IMG/VR virus record: IMGVR_UViG_3300044641_000708
Span: 1-38,182 of that record
Source of the DNA: a virus
DNA length: 38,182 bases
Strand: one strand, 5' to 3'
The stretch's first letter is position 1; each line of letters begins with the position of its first letter. Positions 19,701 through 28,076 of this stretch are shown here, one piece after another. Under the pieces are notes generated by a model. That model worked only from the letters and a program-made list of their open reading frames with translations, was not told where the DNA came from and ran no database searches. A program made the position numbers and the translations under genes.

Positions 19701-22700
19701 GAAACAGCCAGCTACTGGCGGTGCAGATCGACCAGCCGGAGGAGTACCAACAGGCGATACGGTGGAAGATGGAGACACTGGCGCAGGAGTGGGGACTACA
19801 GAGGGCGGTGGAGTCGGCGAACAACTACCTAAAACAGGACGGGGCGCTGGAACTACCGCTGGCGGAGGACGAGGAACAGCTGGTGGAGCTGGTACTACTG
19901 AACAGCAGCCGGATATCGGAAAAGGTAAACGAGGGGGACCCAGCGGTGTCGAAGCCGGCGGAGCCCAAACTGGCGGAGTTAGCGGCGAAGGATCAGGAGG
20001 TGAACTGGGAGGACTTTCTGACCTAGACCTAGACAACATCTTTGATGATTTAGGTAAGCCAGAGAAAGTTAAAGGCGGTCCACGGGCACCCAAAGGTCCA
20101 ACTAAAGGCGCACCAAGAGCACCCAAGGGTCCTGCAACCAAAGGTCCAACAGTCATTCCAAAAGAGTTGGAAGGATTGGGACTAGAGTCATTGTTGGATG
20201 AGTTGGACGCTGCTCTAAACGGCAAGCCTACTGAAGTGCCTAAAGAAGTCACGCCAGAGGACAGCCCAGAACGTTTGGACAAGCAGGCTGATGAAGCGCT
20301 GAACCGTATTGCCCAAGATACAAAGAACACCAGTGATGACCCTAACAGTGGGATGTTCTCACGCAAGGGTGATCAAGATTACGCCAACGTACAGCCAATC
20401 ATTGAGAAGGTATGGAAAGCTGTCGGTGAAAAGATTACTGATGTAGCACAGCGTATTAAACAAGTGTATGCGTTGCTTGTTACTAAGTTTGGTGAACCCA
20501 TCAAGGCACACTTACGCACGTTTGTGGAAAGCCTACGCACCGTAATACAAAAGCGCCCCAAGAACCAGACCCCTGTCCAAGCTGAACCTATTGATACAGA
20601 GTCACGAGTTGTCTACCTTGGTAAGTCACGGTTTGCCAGCGATGGTATTTACTTACCACGCGCGCAGTCTCAACATGCTTACTCTGCACTTGAGAACCTA
20701 GAAGCACAAGTTGGCAACATTGATGAGTTTGTTGCTAGTGAGTTGGGATACCCATCAGTAGAGAAGATGGCCAAAGGATTGGCGGGCTACCAGATTGATG
20801 GCTTGGCTCTGGCTATTCAGGCTAACAAGCTAGGTAAAGGCTTCATCATTGGTGATGACACGGGCGTAGGTAAAGGCCGTGCAGCTGCTGCAATGATTGT
20901 CTGGGCTAAGAAGAACGGGAAGATCCCAATCTTCGTGACTGTTAATGATTCAATGTACACATCCATGTACGAGGACTTGATTAACATTGGCCACGAAGAG
21001 TTCAAGATTGGCATGACCAATAACAACGCCATCATTCAACGCAATATGGGTGGTGGCAAGATTAAGACTGTGTTTGAGAACAAAGGTAAGGCCGGTCCTG
21101 AGTTGATGGCTTACATCAAAAAGAACGGCGAATTGCCAAAGGGCATGGATGTTCTGTTCACAGCTTATTCACAGCTTAACGGTGGTGCTGGCTCGCCTCA
21201 ACGTCAAGACGCTATTGCATCTTTGGTTGCCCAAGGCAAAGCTGTTTTGATTATGGATGAAGCCCATAACGCAGCTGGTATTCCGTCTGATTCGGACTCT
21301 AGGGGTCAGAACGCATTCTTTATGTCATTGCTAACGGGCATAGATTTGCTTGGTAAAGATGTAGAGACTCCAGAGGACTGGGTACCACCACCAGCGGTTT
21401 ATTTGTCTGCTACGTTTGCAAAGCGCCCAGACAACATGCCTCTGTACATCCATACCAACTTGCGGTATGCGGCCAACACTCCAGAAGAGCTGACCAATTT
21501 GTTTGGTAAGGGCGTTAAGACTGACGTCCTGCAACAGGTTTCCTCTGAGATGTTGGTAGAGTCCGGCTCCATGCTACGCCGCGAGAGATCTTATGAAGGC
21601 GTGAAGATGGACTTCGTCACAGACGATGCAAACGCACCACGCGATATTCGTGAGGTTGACAAAGTTACAACCATTCTTAGGGCCTTGGTTAACGCTGACC
21701 GTGCTCTTAAAGAGTGGTCAAAGGATCCTTCCAATCAAGCTTTGATCATTAACACGCTTGGCCCACCTGGCTCCATGATGGGTAAAGAAGGACCAACTGC
21801 TTTTGCTGAAGCTAAAGGCAATCCATTCACCTCTGTAGTCCACAACTACATTGGTACGCTGCTCCTGTCTGCTAAGACTCAGACTGCCGTAGACATGGTC
21901 ATTGACAAAATGAACAACGGCGAAAAGGTTGTTGTTGGCTTGCAGAATACCAATGGTAGTGCGCTAGATGACTTTGTTGCAAAGAACGGCATAAAGATAG
22001 GCGATGAGATCCCTAACTTTGGTTGGCAGACTTTGCTTCAGCGAGCGATTGATTCGACTAGAAAGATCACGCTGAAGTCTGCTACTGGCAATCCAAAAGA
22101 CAATGTCAAGGTAGATATTCCATACTCTTTGATGCCTCCGTCAGTCAGGGCAGGCTACGACAATTTGGCAGACATGGTCAAAGACTTCCAGTCTGATCTA
22201 CCTGTAGCGCCTATTGACTACATGCGTACACAGCTAGAAGGCAAGTATGTGTGGACAGCTGACGGCAAGACTAACGTTGGTGATGCACCTCCGCCCGGAG
22301 TTAAAGCTAGACGTTTGGTGGTCAAAGAGATTACTGGTCGTAACACAGCTGTAGATTACAGCGGTGATAAACCCAAGTACATGGCTCTAAGCAATCCAGA
22401 GCGCACCGAAATGATCTCTTCATTCCAGAACGGTGAAGAGTCAGAGAACGGACCGATTGATGTATTGATCATTAACTCAGCTGGTGCAACTGGTATTTCG
22501 TTACACGCATCTACCGAAGCTTTTGATCAGCGTCCACGCCACATGGTTGTGCTCCAGCCTCATGGAGACATCAGCGTATTCATCCAGTTGTTGGGTCGTA
22601 TCCACCGCACAGGTCAAGTCGAGTGGCCTTCCTTCACGATGTTGGCTACCGGCATTCCAGCCGAGCGCCGCATCTTGGCTATGCTTCGTAAGAAGTTGTC

Positions 22701-25700
22701 AAGCTTGAAGTCCAACACATCGGGTGGCTCTAGCAGTACCAAGGTGAACGGCGTTGACTTTATCAATAGATATGGTGACGTTGCTACTGCCGAGTACTTG
22801 AACGAACACGCTGACATCCGTGCATTCTTAGCCCAGCCTTCGTTTGCAGATCCCGCAGAAGCCGCTGGTACAGACTTGGCTCACAAAGCTTCTGGCACAG
22901 CTGGTTTATTGTCTTCTGCAGATCAGCAAGAGTTCTTTGATTCTATTGAAGCTAGTTACTTGGCCGAGATTGAACTGCGTAATGCCACAGGAACAAACGC
23001 CTTAGAGCGCCGTGTTCTGCCGCTTAACGCTGAGATGATCAAAGAGAACCTGATCGAGGAAGGCTTAGACAGTACTAACCCGTTCTTGTCTGATGTGGTG
23101 ATGGCTCAGTTCAATGTGGATGTGATTGGCTCAATCCCAACACAGCAGAACATTGAAGATGATATTGCCAAGGCTTTGAATGGTCGTACAGCGCAACAAG
23201 TTGTAGAAGAGATTGATACTGATCTCAACACAATTTTTGTTGAAGTACGTAACCAGATCATTCTAAAACAGCAGGCTTTGAGTGCGTCTATTGCTGCGCC
23301 CGGAGCTACTGAGAAAGATATTGCAGAGTTAACAAAGCAAAAAGAAGCTTTGGACATACAGTTTGCCACTCTTGGTGAGCGCAGAGAAAAAACTTTAAGT
23401 GCCTTAAGGAGTCAGTTTGCCATCGGTACTGGCTTTGATTCATTCATGATTAACAACGTGCCAGCAGCTGCTGTTGTGATCGGTGTTAAGGTGGACAAGG
23501 CTAGGATTGGTAAGTCAAAGACTGGCAACCCATACTCACCTTCTAACTTCCAAATCATCCTTAAGCGCAACATCCCAGAGGGCCGTGTTGCTCCTACGTT
23601 GGCTACCCTTGAAGGACCAAGCATTGAGCGAAGTATTCCAATGCGTAGACCTCCACTGGATGAATGGTTTGCTCTGAAGTCAGTGACTGGCGGTCGCACT
23701 ACTCGTTACATTGCGCTTGGTAACATCCTGAGAGCAGCTCAGTTGTTTGACAAAGATGGTGGAGAGATCGCCAAGTTCACACTGCAGAATCAAACAGAAG
23801 AAGTCTCTGGCGTGATCATGCCTGTGAAGTACCAGCCTGTTGCTATCAGTGATCAGCCTGTGCGTATGCGTAACGCTAATGCTGCAGTGCAATTTGCATT
23901 TGCTGCTTGGCGTGAAATTGTAAGCAAAAAGTATGACGCCACTCAGATGGAAGAGTACAAAGATCGTGCAGACATTTTGCAACAGTTCCTGCTTCCAAAC
24001 CTGCCAAGCTTTGCGCCATATGCAGAAAACACAAAGAACTCTTACACCACTAAAGTTCTCCGTGGTGCAAATAATATTTGGACATTGACGTTGGACAACT
24101 ACAGGCCGACTGGCTTTAGGTTGTCTATCTCTGGTGATGCACCAAAGAAGTTTGTAACGTCTATTAAGGGTGCTACGTTAGCCAAGAAGAAGGGTGGCCC
24201 TTATGAAATGTCACCACGGGATTTTATTGCCGACCCAGTAATTCTCACTAACCTGATTAAAAACCTGCACAAGCAGTACCCTGCCACAGTGGAAGCTGAC
24301 GCTGGTCAACTTGCCCGTGAGGTAATGAAAGTTGAGTTCGATGATTCCGAGTCCAAGAAGGGTATGTTCTCTCGCGCTATACCCGAAGGCGGCCAGAGCG
24401 TTGAGGATGTAGAAGCTCAGATCAAACCCATCAAGGGTATCAATGTTAGAGTGGTTCAGTCTGCTGACAACTTGCCTGATGCAGCTGCTCCCGCTGATGT
24501 GGAGGGCGCTTGGTTCTCAGGTAATGTTGTTTACTTGGTGGCTGATAACCTACCAAACGCCCAGCGTGTTCAAGAAGTGCTGGCGCATGAAGCAATTGGT
24601 CATGCCGCATTAGAAGGAATGCTTGGCAAAGACTTGATGGACGTCATGGTCAAGAACGTTCAAGAGTTGGAGAAGACCTCTAAGGTTGTTCAGGGTATTG
24701 CTGCACAAGTAGACCGCACACAACCAGGCTTATCACCCGAGCGCCGTGCTAAAGAGATCGTGGCCATGATGGCAGAGCGCGGAATGCAAAACAGCATCAT
24801 CCAGCGAATCATCAAAGCTGTGCGTGGTTGGTTGAGAAACTCTGGATTTACTCTGCAGTTCTCTGACAACGACATTTTGGCGTTGCTTAAGAACGCTGAA
24901 ACGTTCTCTGGTGAGATGGCAGACGCTACAGGCGAAGCTTTGTACTCCAGAAACTTCAAAGGTGGACCCGGTGCGTTGTCTACATGGGAAGCGGCTGACG
25001 ATCTGAAGTTGACAGACACACTTGTTTACAAGTTTATTGATAAGCACATTGACACTAAACGTGTTATAGAGGCCATCAAGAATGAAGCTGGCCGTATTGA
25101 AGATGCGTGGAACCCGTACCAGAAAGAAGAGTTGTTCCACAGCAGAACGGCCAAGCAGACCAAAGACTTCCTAATAAAAGACTTGCGTCCTCTGCTTGAG
25201 GATATGGATAAGCGTGGGGTTACGTTACAAAACCTTAATGATTATCTTTATAACCGACATGCAAAAGCTCGTAACGCATTCATCCTTAAGCGTGATCCCA
25301 CTAATCCTTCTGGATCAGGCCTCACCGAAGATGAGATAAATACTTACATGGATGCTTTGGATAAAAACCCAAAGTTAAAAAAGACTTACGAAGAGATTGC
25401 GGAAAAGATTGACAAGATTGTTAAAGAGACACAAGAACTGTTAGTGTCATCTGGCTTGGAAAAGCAAAGCACCATTGATAAATGGCGTGAAAGCTTGCCG
25501 TTCTATGTGCCTTTGAACCGTGAGCCTGATGAGCTTGACTTTGTTAATGCAAGCAGTGGCATGGGTCAGGGCTTTGGCGTTAGAGGTTCATTCACCAAAG
25601 CCGCAGTAGGTTCGTTTAAAACTGTTAGTGACATCGTTGGAAGCCTTGCACTTGCGCGCGAACGTGCCATTGTCCGTGCAGAGAAGGTGCGTGTTGGCCG

Positions 25701-27678
25701 TGCGCTGTATGCGTTGGCCATCCAGAATCCTAATCCTAACTTCTGGAAGCCCATCAACCCTGACGCTATCAAGAACAAGACCAAGTTGATTGAGGAGTTG
25801 GTTAGCATGGGGATGAGCCCCAATGATGCAAACAACATCTTCCAAGAGCCCAAGACTGGTTCTATTGACTCGAAGACTGGTTTGGTTAAGTACCAAGTCA
25901 ATCCAAACATGCGTAACTCGCCTAACGTGTTGGCGTTGCGTATCAATGGTGAAGACCGCTATGTGTTCTTTAACCCGGGCAACCCAAGCGCCAAGCGCAT
26001 GGTGGAAACCTTAAAGAACGTTGGCATCAATGACTTAGACGAAGTACTTGGTAGCGTTGCTGAGATCACTCGCTTCATGGCGGCGGTTAATACCCAGTAC
26101 AACCCTGTGTTCGGTGCGTGGAACTTTACGCGAGACTTACAAGGTGCGGCGATTAACCTTTCAAGTACGCCTCTTGCGAATAAAAAGGGTCAGGTCATTG
26201 CTGACTCCATGATAGCTGTTAGAGCCATCTATCGCACTTTGCGCGGTAAGCCAGCCACAACTCCAGAGATGCAGAAGTGGATGGACCTGTTCGAGAGATT
26301 CCAGCTGGCTGGTGGCCAGACGGGATTCCGCGAGCAGTTTAGCCGTGGTCAGGGCAAAGATACGATTGTTGCCCGTGAGATGGCGCGTTTGAGCCGTAGC
26401 AACGTTAAAAAAGCCGCCTATGCTGTTTTTGATTGGCTGTCTGACTATAACGATGCACTAGAGAATGCCGTCCGTCTGTCTGCATTTAAAGCTGCGTTAG
26501 ATATAAAAATGTCTGAAGATCAGGCAGCAAGTTTAGCTAAGAACTTAACTGTTAACTTTAACCGTAAGGGTGCAAGCACTACAACGATTGCCGCCTTGTA
26601 TGCGTTCTTTAACGCTGCTGTCCAAGGTACAAAGCGTTTGGCTGAGACACTGTTCACAAAAGACAAGACTGGCAAGATCAAGTTAAGCTCCCTCGGTAAG
26701 AAGATCGTTGCTGGCGGTATGTTCATTGGCGTTATGCAGGCCGCTATTTTGGCGATGGCTGGCCTTGGTGCAGATGAGCCTCCTGAGTGGGTGAAGTCTA
26801 AGAACTTGGTCATCCCAGTAGGCGATGGTAAGTACTTGACCATCCCAATGCCGCTTGGATTTAACGTCTTCCCTAACGTTGGTAGACTGATTGCTGAGTA
26901 CATGCTGGTTCAAGCTGGCGCGATGGATGGTAGACGCGACCTTCAGACAACCATCACAAACATCTTCTCTGCAATACTTGGTTCTGTTAACCCATTGGGA
27001 ACTAGCACGTTTGCTCAGACACTGGCACCAACCATTGTTGATCCATTCGTTGCGATTGCTGAGAACAGGGATGCCTTTGGACGTCCTATCTCAAGAGAAG
27101 ACAAAGCTCTTGCTCCTTCGCCTGGATATGAGCGTAGCCGTGAGAGTGCAAACTTTGTGTCCCAAGGCTTGGCTTACGCGCTTAACTTCATCACTGGTGG
27201 TGGCGAAAAGGGCATAGGCTTGGTTAGTCCTACTGCAGATCAGATCAGTTATGTGGCTGGCCAGTATGCTGGTGGTGTGGGTAAGCTTGCTATTCAGACG
27301 GGCGAATACGTCAAGAGCTTATTCACTGGTGAAGATGTAGAGACTTATCAAATACCAGTAGCAGGCAAGCTCTATGGCGACATCAATACGCCTGCAGCTA
27401 TCTCTGGTGTGTTCTACGAAAACATCAAGGTAATGTCCAACCACGAGCGGATCATTAAAGATATGAAGGGTAAGGGTGTAGAGGATTACTACAAAGAATC
27501 ACCTGAAGCCAGACTATGGCGGCGCGCTAACTACGTTGAGAATGAAGTTGCTCGCCTCAAGAAAGAGAAAAAGGCCTTGAAGGAACGTAATGCCCCCGAG
27601 GCCCAGATTAAACGCAAAGATGAGGCCATCAAAGAAAAGATGGATGCGTTTAACAAACAAGTTAGCAAGGTCCAATAA
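13783..27678 (+). CDS. Giant polyvalent protein: LPD1, adenine methyltransferase, Sno-type helicase, metallopeptidase, LPD38
   Basis: This protein has 4631 residues. Modules in order: N-terminal MPDGTTITGVPEGITQAEL motif and an Ala/Gly-rich, membrane-active-looking region (about 70-350); a Pro/Glu/Thr linker with GGPxAP repeats and a Lys/Glu helix (350-940); LPD1 (about 1235-1470) with GIDFGNWVNQTER, HEWQH at 1349-1353 and ELLSRAFE at 1459-1466; an N6-adenine methyltransferase with DPTGGNGM from D1769 and NPPF at 1830-1833 (motif I before IV); a Gly-rich linker; a Strawberry-notch-type SF2 helicase with DDTGVGKGR (K2364), DEAH 2492-2495, SAT 2542-2544 and QLLGRIHRTGQ 2935-2945; a second metallopeptidase-like segment, HEAIGH 3602-3607; and an LPD38-like end (about 3740-4630) with hydrophobic spans near 4311-4328 and a terminal coiled coil. 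P1 DarB and related proteins are ejected with DNA and counter restriction; the same role is inferred here. The ribosome site AAGGGG lies just upstream. Confidence 0.9.
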   Translation: MDVLMPDGTTITGVPEGITQAELLARYNRFSAPKAPEAPAGLASIAPRAPNTMTADEYRAQVAARDAQGYERTAGGTAKDVGITLLKGAIGLPEAMVGILDLPTMGYAGKLLEQAGFKPKEAKEVLDTYLSEAQQAANRKVRESQGFLPTAAAALQNPSTILTTAGESLPQMIGGAGIARGLLKVAPGMGFVGAGAAGEGLIGAGSAAEQIRQESKDKLLSGKQVISAVGSGVGTAAFGAAGGKLANKLGLDDIDTLLAGGASQAAGQAKQGVGKSVRDFALKATGSGISEGVFEELPQSAQEQMWMNYALDRPLMDGVAEASAMGMLAGLGMGAVGGGIGSLRKTGKPQSGLESLLAENKQILGVPPDEGAPAGIAPAPTTPPSDSPVVGTTTVNVDGTPVTKITRLDGSVDIDGVQVSPPTVVAEPVVAEPVAEDQPPSTELIQQVLDESQDIGQMMGELEGKPAEPAVTTPVAPVAPVVTGGPTAPRVTKPEEPAPVTPVEPEKVGAIEKAPEVAVPEVTTPEVTAPEITGGPKAPTGGPSTPTVTKPEEPAKVAEPEVATVTPVTPENPVPAGFRYTLLESPAYEGLEPLSLEDADFELEALEDSANKGRMTPERFAQSEIGKRLDTPQIMKINQGLKTDPVGTIKALRISLAPAQAPAAPEVTGGPTLPVVEKAPEEVTAEEPAPEVTETVQKPIAFTTSKGSEYVVDDEGRTSRTKKSEGKGQGTTYPPHTVLYVNPGDNTSILSDMQGGMGDNSVRLGYISDNKFVPIQRIAEIPKSVTPVVGVFNKKTNQQVGLYQAKAEPEVGLHPVEKLYNDDGTASTHIGNAIVDIKRKEPDTTTVKEPSGEKPSEEKPTEGEAKPTGGPSAPAGGPSKPVGEAPTGGAKEPKAPKPPKVELTEEEKKKAEEDKAKAAEEKAKAEEQKKKLEEFNKQPMKVAMEEGNADQVSTLLYGNAVAEDLFPIIFPAEGLLRIPVDLANVSKIEEALTKFGFRITDRSIPATTDDPSYTGPERVTISALYKPEKISIQGGGAEFVKNRKGKVTAPPAPKDATDSQISKMLSAVAKDTLLDIDSNKDNSFGAMMYKEGIVSYVMPASDYLLKAIKENRIVRVSDRTGSRQAIKMALEEGKQEEIQKLLQSYVDALQGLQAVFDSHARVGELDKALRAKYIKDAEASSSSSKYTEDGLNLRNKLSANALVNLFNKMDNLFAANEDSTDQTNRIVKKETEVPPELGNIVRRGMRDHRQGRDVDTNDFVTTFGFFPGGIDFGNWVNQTERAAHLNAIYDAMYDLADVSGINPKMLGLGEKLKMAIGAQGRGGKTAAHYFPKLNEINLTKTKGDGSLGHEWQHGLDWNLQQTPNGKLLMSGTVSRLKKQIEIETVENYLKGVLRDTAGSTDNRNLPPKKAFFAAITNQGYWGIAPVIRDSDKQTQYFKDAQQLDQDEGREPRYWGTDVELLSRAFEAMLFDASKGGSPYLVGPTVADGYISKKNGYGGTIYPLGKERPKLNEVYKQMLTQIDPETLAVKTYKMDTKIVEIEELGYAVLDQYNLDSGTAGGLVWFKTEEEAKRIKTARDGQERVLTPTDMQMSKVNQHIIDMAKRIDGIMEEMGLFKWPEIKNGSMAESMFYHMRQGWWPKNNRELAEYGIKAYLQKPELLGFNPAKDQREIEKYKIADFEGDRVKLKQTQEDFEAAATRYISQVITDMRAQGSDTKAIYESIVNLYQNQPTLDVQSVLSKSNNAYSTPLPIGFLAGMLARVKSTTTVLDPTGGNGMLVVAANPQNVTTIELDPHRAENMRLMQIGNVINGDVFEKLKDLRDQEVDVVLANPPFGALSTPDNVPSWNGQTYKIGTLDQAIAAKSLRAMANNGRAVLILGAHPKPGTITSTDRVFLNWLYGNYNVADHYEIAGNLYRKQGANWPLRVLVIAGRNQTDNVYPIDSTVDRITTFDELWSRYVQTSDRSEQVVVGTGKKQPATGGADRPAGGVPTGDTVEDGDTGAGVGTTEGGGVGEQLPKTGRGAGTTAGGGRGTAGGAGTTEQQPDIGKGKRGGPSGVEAGGAQTGGVSGEGSGGELGGLSDLDLDNIFDDLGKPEKVKGGPRAPKGPTKGAPRAPKGPATKGPTVIPKELEGLGLESLLDELDAALNGKPTEVPKEVTPEDSPERLDKQADEALNRIAQDTKNTSDDPNSGMFSRKGDQDYANVQPIIEKVWKAVGEKITDVAQRIKQVYALLVTKFGEPIKAHLRTFVESLRTVIQKRPKNQTPVQAEPIDTESRVVYLGKSRFASDGIYLPRAQSQHAYSALENLEAQVGNIDEFVASELGYPSVEKMAKGLAGYQIDGLALAIQANKLGKGFIIGDDTGVGKGRAAAAMIVWAKKNGKIPIFVTVNDSMYTSMYEDLINIGHEEFKIGMTNNNAIIQRNMGGGKIKTVFENKGKAGPELMAYIKKNGELPKGMDVLFTAYSQLNGGAGSPQRQDAIASLVAQGKAVLIMDEAHNAAGIPSDSDSRGQNAFFMSLLTGIDLLGKDVETPEDWVPPPAVYLSATFAKRPDNMPLYIHTNLRYAANTPEELTNLFGKGVKTDVLQQVSSEMLVESGSMLRRERSYEGVKMDFVTDDANAPRDIREVDKVTTILRALVNADRALKEWSKDPSNQALIINTLGPPGSMMGKEGPTAFAEAKGNPFTSVVHNYIGTLLLSAKTQTAVDMVIDKMNNGEKVVVGLQNTNGSALDDFVAKNGIKIGDEIPNFGWQTLLQRAIDSTRKITLKSATGNPKDNVKVDIPYSLMPPSVRAGYDNLADMVKDFQSDLPVAPIDYMRTQLEGKYVWTADGKTNVGDAPPPGVKARRLVVKEITGRNTAVDYSGDKPKYMALSNPERTEMISSFQNGEESENGPIDVLIINSAGATGISLHASTEAFDQRPRHMVVLQPHGDISVFIQLLGRIHRTGQVEWPSFTMLATGIPAERRILAMLRKKLSSLKSNTSGGSSSTKVNGVDFINRYGDVATAEYLNEHADIRAFLAQPSFADPAEAAGTDLAHKASGTAGLLSSADQQEFFDSIEASYLAEIELRNATGTNALERRVLPLNAEMIKENLIEEGLDSTNPFLSDVVMAQFNVDVIGSIPTQQNIEDDIAKALNGRTAQQVVEEIDTDLNTIFVEVRNQIILKQQALSASIAAPGATEKDIAELTKQKEALDIQFATLGERREKTLSALRSQFAIGTGFDSFMINNVPAAAVVIGVKVDKARIGKSKTGNPYSPSNFQIILKRNIPEGRVAPTLATLEGPSIERSIPMRRPPLDEWFALKSVTGGRTTRYIALGNILRAAQLFDKDGGEIAKFTLQNQTEEVSGVIMPVKYQPVAISDQPVRMRNANAAVQFAFAAWREIVSKKYDATQMEEYKDRADILQQFLLPNLPSFAPYAENTKNSYTTKVLRGANNIWTLTLDNYRPTGFRLSISGDAPKKFVTSIKGATLAKKKGGPYEMSPRDFIADPVILTNLIKNLHKQYPATVEADAGQLAREVMKVEFDDSESKKGMFSRAIPEGGQSVEDVEAQIKPIKGINVRVVQSADNLPDAAAPADVEGAWFSGNVVYLVADNLPNAQRVQEVLAHEAIGHAALEGMLGKDLMDVMVKNVQELEKTSKVVQGIAAQVDRTQPGLSPERRAKEIVAMMAERGMQNSIIQRIIKAVRGWLRNSGFTLQFSDNDILALLKNAETFSGEMADATGEALYSRNFKGGPGALSTWEAADDLKLTDTLVYKFIDKHIDTKRVIEAIKNEAGRIEDAWNPYQKEELFHSRTAKQTKDFLIKDLRPLLEDMDKRGVTLQNLNDYLYNRHAKARNAFILKRDPTNPSGSGLTEDEINTYMDALDKNPKLKKTYEEIAEKIDKIVKETQELLVSSGLEKQSTIDKWRESLPFYVPLNREPDELDFVNASSGMGQGFGVRGSFTKAAVGSFKTVSDIVGSLALARERAIVRAEKVRVGRALYALAIQNPNPNFWKPINPDAIKNKTKLIEELVSMGMSPNDANNIFQEPKTGSIDSKTGLVKYQVNPNMRNSPNVLALRINGEDRYVFFNPGNPSAKRMVETLKNVGINDLDEVLGSVAEITRFMAAVNTQYNPVFGAWNFTRDLQGAAINLSSTPLANKKGQVIADSMIAVRAIYRTLRGKPATTPEMQKWMDLFERFQLAGGQTGFREQFSRGQGKDTIVAREMARLSRSNVKKAAYAVFDWLSDYNDALENAVRLSAFKAALDIKMSEDQAASLAKNLTVNFNRKGASTTTIAALYAFFNAAVQGTKRLAETLFTKDKTGKIKLSSLGKKIVAGGMFIGVMQAAILAMAGLGADEPPEWVKSKNLVIPVGDGKYLTIPMPLGFNVFPNVGRLIAEYMLVQAGAMDGRRDLQTTITNIFSAILGSVNPLGTSTFAQTLAPTIVDPFVAIAENRDAFGRPISREDKALAPSPGYERSRESANFVSQGLAYALNFITGGGEKGIGLVSPTADQISYVAGQYAGGVGKLAIQTGEYVKSLFTGEDVETYQIPVAGKLYGDINTPAAISGVFYENIKVMSNHERIIKDMKGKGVEDYYKESPEARLWRRANYVENEVARLKKEKKALKERNAPEAQIKRKDEAIKEKMDAFNKQVSKVQ

Positions 27679-27949
27679 TCCCCTGCTCAAAGAATAAACC
27701 CAGAGTTTTGCGATGTGCTTCTTCCCACATCTCAACTCTCTGGGCTTTATCCATCTTAGAGCCTTGGTCTAAGTCACTGTGGCACCTAAAACATAAGGAC
27801 GCGATTCGGTAATCGTGAGCCTTGAGTCCTCGGCCTTTGCCATCTCTGAGCTGGTTGCTGTGTGCGGCCACGACAGTACCGTCATTCGCTCCGCAGTGCT
27901 GGCACGGCAGAAGTCTTGCGGCTTTTAGTAGTTTTTCGTTTCGGTACAT
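27662..27949 (-). CDS. YbcO/DUF1364-like phage nuclease
   Basis: This 95-residue protein has CQHCG near the N-terminus, then VVAAHSNQLRDGKGRGLKAHD and LCFRCHSDLDQG, with conserved Cys and His residues expected to bind zinc and form an HNH-like site. This matches the YbcO/DUF1364 family, which sits in lambdoid recombination regions near NinB/NinG-type genes and is thought to process recombination intermediates. The ATG at 27949 has a poor ribosome site and lies inside the upstream zinc-ribbon gene, so translation may be coupled. Its last 17 bases overlap the 3' end of the giant gene on the other strand. Confidence 0.82.
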   Translation of the reverse strand: MYRNEKLLKAARLLPCQHCGANDGTVVAAHSNQLRDGKGRGLKAHDYRIASLCFRCHSDLDQGSKMDKAQRVEMWEEAHRKTLGLFFEQGIIGPC

Positions 27950-28076
27950 TTGGTTTACAGTCGAAGCACACCCAGCGATTGCTCTTTGGATCTACAAGTT
28001 TGCCGTGGTCTAGGGGTTTAGAGTGCTCGCAAGTAGCACAATAGCGTTTACCGTAGATCCTCATGTTTTCTGACAT
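27882..28076 (-). CDS. Small zinc-ribbon protein
   Basis: This 64-residue protein has two CxxC pairs (CATCEHSKPLDHGK ... WVCFDCKPN), a four-cysteine zinc ribbon, followed by a basic tail (PKRKTTKSRKT) suited to nucleic-acid contact. A ribosome site AAGGGA lies 7 bases before ATG 28076. It overlaps the upstream gene by 29 bases and the downstream nuclease gene by 68. The long overlap with the nuclease is unusual, but the cysteine pattern makes chance unlikely. Function unknown. Confidence 0.68.
   Translation of the reverse strand: MSENMRIYGKRYCATCEHSKPLDHGKLVDPKSNRWVCFDCKPNVPKRKTTKSRKTSAVPALRSE

Noticed and set aside
19656-20366. Long minus-strand open frame (about 236 residues) and a plus-strand frame at 19631-20026
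   Set aside because: Both shadow the Gly-rich linker of the giant protein; low stop density is due to base composition.
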